A stretch of DNA of 64,000 nucleotides from Sipunculus nudus (taxonomy: Eukaryota > Annelida > Sipuncula > Golfingiida > Sipunculidae). Below the pieces are notes generated by a model. It was not told the origin of the DNA. It made no database searches and was given only the letters and a program-made list of their open reading frames with translations. A program made the translations under genes and the position numbers. The stretch is from contig CM049306.1 in NCBI GenBank assembly GCA_026874595.1, positions 19,585,019 through 19,649,018 on the forward strand, given 5' to 3'. Positions 36,755-47,496 of the stretch are shown here, piece by piece; the stretch's first letter is position 1, and each line of letters opens with the position of its first letter.

Positions 36755-37694
36755 AACAAGTGACCCATGGGTCATGATGCTCAGCCGACTGACATGTCGA
36801 TAATATGTCCTTGCACAGGCATCTAATTAAGATAGGTGGCAAAATTGTTCATGTATATTAGCTTAAGTTCATCAAGACCCATAAGCACAACAAGTTTGAT
36901 GAAAATCCAACCAGCCTTTCATGAGGATTCTGGCAGTTTGTATTTTGCATTATTTCTGGGGTGCTCAAACATACCCCAAAACTCTGAGAATATAGGTCAA
37001 TGTGACCCAATTTCAGGTTTCTGGGGAGAACTTTTGAGGAACTCTCAGGATGTCAAGGTAGAAGATTCTGGGCCCCATGGTTATGATTTGTGCCCTACTT
37101 TGGTATCAAATTTTCAATTAAACTGGGGAGTACTTCTGAGCCCCATATAGCTCAAACAATATGGGTAACAGAGACCTAATTTCAGGTTTCCAAGGAGACT
37201 TTTCATAGGCCTCCCAGCATGTTAAGAAAAAAGATTCTATGTCTAGTTGTTACAATTTTGTTCCCTGTTAAAAGATGACCGCATCTTTAAATCTCAAAAA
37301 TAGATTAAAAAAAGGAAAAAATCGAAAAAATACAGGTGGCACCACCAGTCTGCAGAAACTGATGAAACACTCCATGAAAAATATCCATGCAAAGAATAAT
37401 GGTGACCAATGCAGTAGTTGTTCAGATACTTTCTGGGGGGAGGTGGGGGGGGGGGGGGTACTTGGAAGCCCCATAGCTCACAGGTTTTGGTTAACAGAGA
37501 TGTAATTCAAAGTTTCCAAAGAGACTTTTCATGGACCTCTCTGGATGTACAGTGAGAAGATTCCAGGTCCAGCAGTTACCATTTGTTCCTTGTTAACAGA
37601 CAGCAGCCAGATGGCTGGATGGCAGGACGGCTGGACGGACAATGGAAAAAGAGTGATCGCTATAGCTCAGATGACTAACAGTCAGCTGAGCTAA
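36755..37694 (+). mobile_element. type II element, complete, two units
   Basis: The head is AACAAG + TGACCCATGGGTC, then GCTCAGCCGACTG. Units contain GACCCAATTTCAGG / GACCTAATTTCAGG, AGGTGGCACCACCAGTCTG (37333) and a 14 G run (37445-37458). The tail is GGACGGACAATGG, TGATCGCTATAGCTCAG and CAGTCAGCTGAGC, ending CTAA at 37694. It has no coding capacity. Confidence 0.8.
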
Positions 37695-38548
37695 AAATGT
37701 AAGCAGGAGTAATGAGGCAAAAAGCCATGGTTTATACTGTAGAGCCATTAAATACTAGCTACTCAAAGAATGTTGAGACTGAAATGTTGGATCTAGGTCA
37801 ACGAAGGAGGGCCTAGGTCATTTTTGCAATCTGTAGGATAAAAGACAAATGGGATATATTAAGGGTAAAATGAGGCTAGAATATGTGAGAACATTTAAAG
37901 ACTGACACCACAAGGGCTAAGTGTGGGTTACTGGTAAATGATGCAGGGAACTTTGCAACCTTCCTGGTTCAAGTGACCACTAGCTAGTTAGACAGCAATT
38001 GTATGATTTGATTACAACATTTTAATATTGACAAATCTATATTCATTATACATATATATATATATATATGTATATATAAATCTCTTTATACTGAAATTAA
38101 CAACTGCTAATGCGTTCTATCATTAGACAGTGCTACGTGATGATTGCAACAACATGCCACAAAATTTGATTGCTCTTTATTTGTAAAACTGTGTGTATAT
38201 ATATATATGTTTATGTGTGTGTGTGTGTGTTACCACCATAATGATTACAGTAACGAAAAATATTTGTGGTACCTCATACACGTTTAATATTCTTGTGTGG
38301 AGCTGTCTGAAGCACAATATGTTTTACATATAGAACAAAGTTAGATTTTTGATTGCTTAATTTAAACTCATTTTAGGAAAACAAAAGTTCTTATTGGAGT
38401 CTTTGACAAAGTTGCTTGGTTCGGCTGACTGGAAATATTATCTACAAGTCATCATTTATCACCACAGAACTGCTGCAGATCATATCAAGCCAGCAAGTCA
38501 GCCATGAATAAGCTGTTTAAGAACTCTTTCAGATGCTGAACAGATGCC
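37695..38548. other. AT-rich DNA with two microsatellites
   Basis: (TA)n at 38050-38078 and mixed (TA)n/(GT)n at 38192-38230. TTTATT at about 38176-38181 reads AATAAA on the minus strand, some 370 bases beyond the stop of the candidate exon at 38549-38712. Confidence 0.6.
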
Positions 38549-38712
38549 TCAAATGGGACCAACAAGGTATAAGACTGAATCCTTTTTAATCATCTGCTTT
38601 GGAATCTGCCTCTTCAATTCAATCACCTCATCTGTGTTCATACAAAGCACCAAATGAGTTGTGTTTTTTATCCGTAAGGGACTTATTTCTCTAACAATAT
38701 AGGCTTCAATCT
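38549..38712 (-). CDS. candidate terminal coding exon, unknown protein
   Basis: The exon reads on the minus strand, with 53 sense codons to a TGA at 38549-38551. The peptide contains EISPLRIKNTTHLVLCMNTD, then EVIELKRQIPKQM and ends KKDSVLYLVGPI. Composition is protein-like (alternating charged and aliphatic residues), unlike the AT-driven frames nearby. A possible acceptor is TTGGAAGTAG just above 38712; others up to about 38731 would also fit, and none has a good pyrimidine tract, so the left edge in the gene is uncertain. A minus-strand AATAAA lies downstream. The family is not recognised; a chance open frame cannot be excluded. Confidence 0.35.
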
Positions 38713-39810
38713 CTACTTCCAATAAACTTTCACTTTAACACATGCAGTCAGCCTCTAGTCAAATGCTCCAACAACAGAGTGTAATTTCTGTAAAATTCCC
38801 AATATATTATTTTAATGTAAACAAAAAGTATGACTCTGATTGTTATTATTTCAACTCTATATTAACTTTTATCCCACTGGGGTCCAAAGGATTAAACTGA
38901 CAGATAGCTCTATAGATATTCATGATTGGATAGGTATTTACTTGGCATTAGGTACCAGGTAAACACAAATGACACATTTAATATTGGACTTATTCAACAT
39001 GTTATACAATAAATGTAAACTTAAGTTAATTTTTTTCCACCAAAAAAAAAATCTCACAGCACACACTAGTTCATAAATCAAAATCAGAATTACACATACA
39101 CCTATCCAACTTTATTTATTTAGAATATACAAACTGAGATAGCACCACACTGTGACAAAGTTTTATGGATCAACCCTGAAGATTTATATTTACTGCATAA
39201 TCAAAATGCTATAAATGGAAAATGTTGTCCCTTACATTGACCTTGTCAGGCAAACTTCAAAATAACACAAAGCAGACCAATATAATAAATAGTGACTGTA
39301 ACCTTGACCCTAACAAGGTCACCCCGCACTACATGTGATTCAGCCATTAGGAACCACAAATCTACCAGGATGCATCACACAGTCGGAGAATGCTGAAAAT
39401 ATTATATGGCTTAACATAACAAGTCCCAGAGCCTCTGCAGCCCTTAATTCATAAGGTCCTCCAAAGCAGTGGCCCATTTATAGGGACTTATTGATTTTAT
39501 GACTATTCTATTCCTCTCCTAGTGGTTTTATTCAGAGCCTGGGCAAGCCATCCATAAAATGTGACAGGAACATGCAACCTTTTAACCAGTAGTTTTTTAC
39601 ATGGAATTATTAGTGGCTGAATAAGGCACTATGGCACCTTTCAATTTTTCACTCCTGTTTATATTAGCAATACATGGCAAAAAATTATTCTTCTAATACT
39701 CTATATTTTATAAATAAATCAAATAAATTATACAAGGTGATTGTGAGAAGTCACTATTTTTTAAGTAATAAAATAATCGCTGATGATTATTAAAAAAAAG
39801 GTTCAACTTA
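38713..39810. other. AT-rich DNA, nothing recognised
   Basis: No repeat family or gene is seen. It would be the upstream intron of the candidate exon at 38549-38712. Confidence 0.5.
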
Positions 39811-40453
39811 AACAAGTGACCCAGGGGTCATGACGCACAGCTATCTAGGAAGACATTCACAAAATGAATTTTATCATCTGAATGCCAAATATTGTAGGTG
39901 GTATCCTAAATCAACTGAACCATAGCTCACAGGTTATGGGTAACAGAGACCTAAGTTCAAGTTTCCAAGGAGATTTTTCATGGACCTCCCTGGATGTCAA
40001 GTATGAAGATTCTAGGTGCAATGGTTACAATCTGTACCCTGTAAAACCGACAACCACATCTTTGAAGGTCTCAAAAATAGAGAAAAAATGCATAAAAATT
40101 CGAAAAAATCAAGGTGACTTCACCAGTCTGCAGGAACTGATGAAACACTCCATGATGAATATGCATGCAAAGAATCATGGTGATTAATGCATTAGCTGTT
40201 CAGATACTGGAGCTTTTGTGTCCTAAATTAATTATTCTGGGGGGTACATCTGAGCCCAATATCTCAAAGAAAATAGGTTACAGAGACCTTATTTCAGGTT
40301 TCCATGGAGATTTTTCATGGACCTCTCTGGATTTCATGTTAGAAGATTCCAGGTCAAGCAGTTACAATTTGTGCCTGATTAATGGTCAGACGGACGGACA
40401 ACGGACAAAGACTGATCATTATAGCTCAGATGACATACAGTCAGCTGAGCAAA
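39811..40453 (+). mobile_element. type II element, complete, shortest copy
   Basis: The head is AACAAG + TGACCCAGGGGTC, then CGCACAGCTAT (one base off the family motif). There are two units with GACCTAAGTTCAAG / GACCTTATTTCAGG and a worn palindrome GGTGACTTCACCAGTCTG (40114). The G run is six bases here. The tail is GACGGACGGACAACGG and ATAGCTCAGATGACATACAGTCAGCTGAGC, with CAAA in place of CTAA. Confidence 0.8.
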
Positions 40454-41254
40454 TAATGAGGTAAAAATTAATGCAACTTAAAATATGACATGTGTGACAA
40501 AGATCAAGGAGCGAATGACACTATTTTCCAAAATCTGATTCCTGCAAAAACTGTTCAGAACTTCTGATTTAACAGAACTCCATAATGATGAACATGAATG
40601 CACTCAAAGTGTGCAGACCTGGCCTATTGTCCAACCTTCTGCAAAGTTTGTGGATATTGGTTCAGTAGTATTTGCTTACCTAATCCTGTTAAAAGATCAA
40701 CAAACAAATGAATGGGGTTGAAAATATAACCTCCTTTGTGGAGATAATGAGGTTATGTAGGGTAACAGAGGGAGTGAAAAGAAAGCTCTCAATGAATAAA
40801 GAATTGATTCTTGAAGAATGAAGATCAACCACAAGGAAGAACAAGTGCATGGGATGATCACTGAATGGGGGATGAAGTGTCCAACCTTGTATTTTCTTTT
40901 GTAGTATTCTGTAGAATTCTCTGACTAGGTTGATTAATAAGCTACTTAAGTGAGGGTGCTGAACCCTTTTAAACACAGCAGAGTCTGTCTAATTGGACCA
41001 ATAAAATACCATTGTCACGACTAATTAATCATCAAACTCTTTTTCTTCCATAATTACCAAAAAAGAAACTCTGATACCAGATCTGATGAGCTGACAAAAT
41101 AAGGATTGTACCTATAGTTGAGGTGATACATCCTGCAATATATATCACAAATATACCGCTGCATTCTAATGATATTTTATATATCCCAATATTTAAATAT
41201 TGGATGAAGGAACAATTATATCATCCTTATATGCTGGTTAAAAATGCATCACAT
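40454..41254. other. AT-rich DNA with a weak repeat relic
   Basis: Bases about 40600-40680 carry a GTGGATATTGGTTCAGTAGT block of the same type as the 3' blocks of type IV. No gene is seen. Confidence 0.5.
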
Positions 41255-42063
41255 TGATAATGGTTGATGTGAGGAACACTACCTTCAATTAAATGTAAAG
41301 AAGACTAAAGAAGTAGTCTTTGATTTAAGGAGATTAAACTCTGTAATTACCCCAATTGTTAACAAAAATGAAGATGTAGATATTGTAGATAATTATGAAT
41401 ACTGAGGATGTATTACTGACAAAATCTGAATTGGAAAGAACATGTGTTGAATCAACTCAAGGAAGCAAACAAAAGATTATATTACCTATATTATCTAAGA
41501 AAGCTAAATACTGAAGAAAAAAAACATAATTACCATGTTTTATAATTCAGAAATTTTCCAGTGTCCTAACTTATGCCCTGGAGGATGGTTTACAAATATA
41601 TATAAGTTAAAGATACATTTAAATAATACCCGGAAGAGAAGTTGTAAAATAACTAGTACTTCTCTTGCCACAAACCAGGAAATCTGTGAAACAAAATCAA
41701 TGGCCTTCATATCAGAGGTCGTGAACCAACCAACACATCCCATACATTCAGAGTTCAGTATTTTACCTTCAGGTAAACGCTTAGACGCAACATTCTGCAG
41801 AAAAACTTGTTTTAAAAATCTCTTGAGTCATTCAGTATTCAACTTTTTAATTCACAACCCTCTAGATATCTAATGTTTTGATTTATGTGTTTTACCTGCA
41901 GAATTATCTGTTTTATCATTTTTACATGCTTATTTTTATATGCAAAGTCAATACGTTATGTGTTATTTTTATGTATTTTTATGTATTATTTTTAAGTATT
42001 TATTAATTTTCATGTAATGATTTGCTACTGGAACCGAAAGCTAATAAATGTTATCTTATCTTA
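41255..42063 (+). pseudogene. Rex1/L2-like LINE 3' end, decayed
   Basis: 5'-truncated. From about 41265 the frame reads CEEHYLQLNVKKTKEVVFDL, then PIVNKNEDVDIVDNYEY with TGA where the family has the Leu of YLG, and further stops at 41429 and 41447. A shifted frame 41535-41873 gives the C-terminal block HPIHSEFSILPSGKR and FKNLLSHSV, characteristic of Rex1/L2/CR1-type ORF2. The 3' UTR ends AATAAATGTTATCTTATC, the short-tandem tail usual in these clades. It is non-functional. Confidence 0.85.
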
Positions 42064-42300
42064 TAATTTTTCTCCGCCATGAGGGCATGCATTCATTACT
42101 GACCATGTGTGTGGTTGTGTGTGTGTTCACAACATAGTTCTCAGGCAATCATGAGCAGAATCTCATGAAATTTTCAGGGAATTTCTGGAACGGGCCAAGG
42201 AAGAACCCAAAATATTTTGGTGTGGATCTGGAAGATGATCCAGATTCAGTAATGCCGTCAAGGAATATTCACAAACGTACAGTCACTTTTGTACTAATGA
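42064..42300 (+). repeat. unclassified dispersed repeat relic
   Basis: CTCCGCCATGAGGGCATGC, then GTGTGTTCACAACATAGTTC, TCATGAAATTTTCAGGGAAT, GGACCAAGGAAGAACCC-like and TTTTGGTGTGGATCTGG form a word order I associate with a repeat common in aquatic invertebrates. It is a single copy here, so the assignment rests on recall. Confidence 0.4.
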
Positions 42301-43653
42301 ACCTGAGAATACAAACACGGGTTGATGAGCATCCTACAATATGAAGGCTTGCATTAATTCCTTTGAATGTAGATTTCTGGTCCTATAAATATTATTAAAC
42401 TATCTATATTATGCCATGAAACCTCAGCTACTGCAATTATGCCATCTGAGCAAACCCACTGACCTACTTCAGCATGGGTGAGCAATTATTTTTCTAATGT
42501 GGCATCATCTACAATTACAGAAACATGGTTAAAACAGCTTGAGACTGGTGAACTGTAAAAGGAAAATTACTAAAATACCAGGATTCCAGGTTCTGTCTAG
42601 ATAATTAAAGTTCAAGCAAATAAAAATACAGCTGCTTCAAAACAGCTTATCTTCAAATAGTGAAGTTCAGCTAGTGTTGATTAGCTCATATCTGACAAAC
42701 CCTTGGTTTCTCTGTCAAGGTTTTTAAGACGTCCTATAGTTTGATTGTTCATAAATGAGCATTTCAGTGTTCTATGACAACCTATACAATCCATCCTGCA
42801 AATTAAAAGGCCACTGCAAAGAAATGCAGGTTGTATACATGTGAAGTATCATTTTCTCATTACCCAAAGATTACTTCGTGAGCAACTGAGTACTCATGTT
42901 CATTTACCTAATACAATAAGAATTCATATTACTAATATGTGGGAATCTGTTCTGATATTACAAATTAGATATCTATGCTGCAATTTAGATATCTGACCCC
43001 TAATCAACCAGATTTGGCAGGATATTGGAAACTGAGAAACTCCAGTGAAAACACTCTGTTCCAATTTACAATTAGAAAGAAGACCCTTGTGGAAAATTCA
43101 TTCATTCATTCACCCATGTGTGAACCTTAAAGCTCATGTAGAAGTGACCTTGTGTTGTAAACGTTTAGTCATACTTGCATAAACCTTTTTCAATTTTTAA
43201 AATGTTAAAATTATGTTTAGTTAATTAAATAATTTAATTATTTCAGCCTAACACAACAAAACTTCCTCACTGATCTGCCTGTCCTCTCCACACTACTCCT
43301 TTATACAGTTTTCTAAAAGTAAGCACTATGGCGAATGACCAATAGAATTACAGCTTACAAAGTATGACCAAGACAATCAAGTATAACATAACATTAAGAG
43401 TGAACCTTAACTGCCAATAGTATTTCACACATCATGATGTGCTTGATTGCCCATGCCTTTTAAAGTAACCACTTCTGGCAGACGGGGTTAATTAAGAGGT
43501 CATCAGAGATTCAGTTAATGCAAAGCCAGATGAACACACTAATTATCACAGCAAACTATAGAGGCTATTCATGAGGTCTGGAGGAGTTAAGAAACATGCT
43601 TGTATTTGCTTGAGAATTCAACTTTAGTTTGTAACATGTTGGCATCTGATGAA
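42301..43653. other. AT-rich DNA, nothing recognised
   Basis: No repeat family or gene is seen on either strand. Confidence 0.5.
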
Positions 43654-45477
43654 AACAAGTGACCCATGGGTCATGACGCTCAGCTGACTGGGAAGAGATT
43701 TGCCAAAGGAAATTTTATCATCTGAATGGTAGTTTATACCCATTCAACTGAAGCATCAAACAGATTAACCAACAGGCCAAGATTGTGACTGTATTTATAT
43801 ATCTCAAAAATTGAGAAAAAATGCATAAACTTTAAAAAAAATACCAGTTTGCAGAAACTAATAAAAACACTTAATCGTCAATATCCATGCAAAGAATGAT
43901 GGTGAATTCTGCATTAGTTGTTCAGATACTTCAGCTTTTGTATCAAATTTTCAATTATTCTGAGGGATACTTTGGAGTCCTATAGCTTGAAGGATATGGG
44001 TAACAGAGACCTAATTTCAGGTTTCCACAGATACTTTTCATGGGCCTCCTTGCATGACAAGAATGAAGATTCTAAGTCCTGTTGTTACAATTTGTGCCAC
44101 GGTAACAGATGACAGCATCCTTAAAGGTCTCAAAAATAGAGAAAAAATTTGTCAAACAACCTGAACAAATACAGGTGGTGCCACCAGTTTGCAGAAACTG
44201 ATGAAACACTCCATGATCAATATCGATACAAACAATTATGGTGATCGCTGCATTAGTTGTTCAGATACTTCAGCTTTTGTATCAAATTGTCCATTATTCT
44301 GAGGAATACTTCGGAGACCTTTAGCTCAAAGGATATGGGTAACAGAGACCTAATTTCAGGTTTCCATGTAGACTTTTCATGGGTCTCCCTGTGTATCAAG
44401 AATGAAGATTCTAGGTCCAGTCGTAACAATTTGTACCCTGTTGACATAACTACATCCTTAAAGGTCTCAAAAATAGAGAAAAAAAATTGTAATTCATGAT
44501 CAATATGTATGCAAAAAATAATGACCATCAGTGATGTAGTTAATGAGATATTCAAGTTTTTGTATGAAATTTTTGACTATTCTGGGGGGGGGGGGTAATT
44601 TGGGGCCCCATAGCTTGAAAGATATTGGTAACAGAGACCTTATTTCTGGTTTCCATGGAGACTTTTCATAGGTCTCTCAGTGTGTCAAGAATTAAGATTC
44701 TAGGTCCAGTCTTTACGATTTGTGCCCTGTTAACAGATGTTCACATTTTTATAGGTCTCAAAAATAGAGAAAAAAATTCGTAAAAAATCGAAAAATACAG
44801 GTGGCGCCACCAGTCTGCAGACACTGATGAAACATCTCATGATAAATATGTTTGCAAAAAATAATGACCATCAGTGATGTTGTTAATGAGATATTGAAGT
44901 TTTTGTATGAAATTTTTGACTATTCTGGGGGGGGGGGTACTTTGGGGCCCCATAGCTTGAAGGATATGGGTAACAGAGACCTAATTTCTGGTTTCCATGG
45001 AGACTTTACATAGGTCTCTCAGTGTGTCAAGAATTAAGATTCTAGATCCAGACTTTATGATTTGTGCCCTGTTAACAGATGTTCACATTTTTAAAGATCT
45101 CAAAAATAGAAAAAAAATTGTAAAAAATAAAAAAATACAGGTGGCGCCACCAGTCTGCAAGAAGTGATGCAACTTCTCATCACTAATATGTATGCAAAAA
45201 ATCATGACCATTGATGATGTAGTTAATGAGATATTGAAGTTTTTGTATGAAATTTTTAAATATTCTGGGGGGTACTTTGAGGCCCCATAGCTCAAAGGAT
45301 ATGGGTAACAGAGATCTAATTTCTGGTTTCCAAGGAGATTTTTCATGGACCTCTCAGAATGTAAAGTTACAAGATTATAGTTCCAGCGGTTACGATTTGT
45401 GCCAGGTTAACGGACAGACGGACGACGGACAAAGAGTGATCGCTATAGCTCAGATGACTTACAGTCAGCTGAGCTAA
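43654..45477 (+). mobile_element. type II element, complete, five tandem units
   Basis: The head is AACAAG + TGACCCATGGGTC, then GCTCAGCTGACTG. Five units are marked by TAACAGAGACCTAATTTC or variants at 44001, 44340, 44629, 44971 and 45306, spacing 289-342. Palindromes are at 44174, 44800 and 45140; the unit lacking one (about 44480) is shorter by about 50 bases. Poly-G runs at the same unit position measure 12, 11 and 6. The tail is GACGGACGACGGAC and AGCTCAGATGACT/AGTCAGCTGAGCT, ending CTAA at 45477. The head GCTCAGCTGACTG is the exact inverted complement of the tail CAGTCAGCTGAGC. It is the best-preserved copy of the type. Confidence 0.85.
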
Positions 45478-46533
45478 AAAAATTATAAAAAGTTCCCTTT
45501 TTGTACTTAGACTTGATCGACTACCAGTATAATACATGGTGCAGACATAAATAATAATTACAATTAGATATTACTTTCAACTAAACTTATGTCACCAGTT
45601 TCACTTGGTGATATTTTAAACTGAAGGTTTAACCCATTCTATTACCTTTTATGAATAAAAGGTTTATATTTTAATTTTTTCTGTGACAGGATTAAGAAAA
45701 GAGCACCAATTAGCAATATTACCATACACCTGGTGTTCATTTACTTTTAAATATTGATTAATGAAAAACAGGAGAAGCAGCTACATTTTTTCCCCTTTGT
45801 GTGGCCTCATGAAGGTTTTCAGTGAAGAAAAATTATTTACTTTATGATGACTTATCCTGCTTGTCGGCTGGGCACAGACACTCCGATATTTCAATATTGG
45901 CTGCACAAGTTCCAAGTAAGAATGTTTGAGCCTGACTATCCTCCATTTTTTAAGACAACATGACTTTTTTATTCATTTTTGCAAAGCCAAATTGGATGTG
46001 TATTTTGTAGATATTGGTTCTTCCCCTGAACTGCTTTGACAAACAAAAAGCAGCTGACTCTGAAGACTTTTATCAGATGGCCTGGCCAAACTTTTTCAAA
46101 GCCTTGGTTTTTTCCTAATTGATATTTCTGCCTTTCTGTAGAAAATATGTCCTATGTTATCTTTTTCATAGCTCTTGTTCTTGATTTTCTGATTGCCATT
46201 TTCTGTCTTTCTGTATATTGCATTTCAAATCTTTCTGTTGGAAATAAATGTCATCTGCTTTCCATTCTAAATACTTCTCTTCTTTTAGACCCTTCTTTTC
46301 TGAAGCTGAATACTGGTGTGCACCATAACAGCTTTATCTTTCTTTCTGTATAATCAGGACATGTTCTACGGTCCTGTCATTCTTCAGACTTCAAGGGTGG
46401 AAACACATGGTTACAATTACCATAAAATCTAACACTTTTCAAATAACAGAGCAATTTCACTTAATTTTGCTTAAGACTACTTACAAATGTATGAAGCACA
46501 ACTCTTTACCATAAAACAGTGTGGAAACAGTAT
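45478..46533. other. AT-rich DNA, nothing recognised
   Basis: A 34-codon open frame from an ATG on the minus strand (45842-45946) was noticed but has competing frames and no splice context. No repeats are seen. Confidence 0.5.
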
Positions 46534-47413
46534 AACTAGGGACCCATGGATCTCAACGCTCCGCTTAATTTGTCTATAAGGGTGTTAATGAGCTTTTTCA
46601 ACATGGGTCCTGTGATCAGTTTGAAGCCAATCTGTCTAACCAAACTGGAGTTAATTCTCATCCATAAACTAATTTGTGAATGGATGGGCCCTGTGACCTT
46701 AACCTTTGACCTACAGTGACCCCAAAATCAAAAGGATATACTTCCCCTATTGGCAGGTGCGCCACATGTGGAAGATGGAAGGTTTGCGATGAAAAGTTTG
46801 GCTTAAAATGCATCCACAATCATTCTCAAGTAGATGGTCCTGTGACCTTGACCTTTGATCTCATGACCCATGAATCAACAGTTCTTACTTTGGTGGTGGG
46901 CCATATATAAGTCAAATTTGAATCCAATTTTCAGTCCAAACTGGTGTTTAATCATCTGGAAACTAATATTTGTAAAGATGGCCCTGTGACCTTGATCTTT
47001 GACCTTGTGACCCAAAATCCATAAATGTCTTCCAATATTGGCAGGTGAGCAATATCTGGAAGATGAAAGGTTTGGGATGAAAAGTTTGACTTGAAATACA
47101 TCCACAATCATTCTCAAGTAGAGGTCCTGTGACCTTGACCTTAGACCTCAAAATCAAAAGGGTTCTTACATTATTGGTGGGTCATATATACAAGTCAAGA
47201 TTGAAACCAATATGTCAATCCAAACTAGAATTATCATCTGGAAACATATATGTGGACAAATGGCCCACATGACCTTGACCTTTGACCTTGTGACCCCAAA
47301 ACCCAAAAGTTATTATTAGGAAACAATTTTGATGAACATATAGAAAGACGAACAGATGGACAGATAGGGTGATTAATATTGGGCATCCGCTTATTTAAGC
47401 GGGGTCCTAATTA
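46534..47413 (+). mobile_element. type III element, complete, array of DR1/ERRE-like units
   Basis: The head is AACTAG + GGACCCATGGATC, then CGCTCCGCTTAATT. Units of about 140-147 bases carry TGACCTTGACCTTTGACC variants at 46701, 46843, 46987, 47130 and 47270. After a short GACG/GACA-like tract comes hairpin CCGCTTATTTAAGCGG and CTAATTA at 47413. CCGCTTAA near the head pairs with TTTAAGCGG at the tail. It is non-coding. Confidence 0.75.
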
Positions 47414-47496
47414 AACATCCTGGGTTTTAGGACACAGTTGAAACCACAGTTGCAAATCTGATAGTATCAATATGATTTGGCAATCTCAAAATAAAG

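Noticed and set aside
40640-40695. Minus-strand acceptor TTGATCTTTTAACAG with an open frame
   Set aside because: The frame coincides with the dispersed TATTGGTTCAGTAGT repeat block.
45842-45946. 34-codon ATG frame on the minus strand
   Set aside because: Two frames are open over the same bases and no GT donor or acceptor fits; too short to call.
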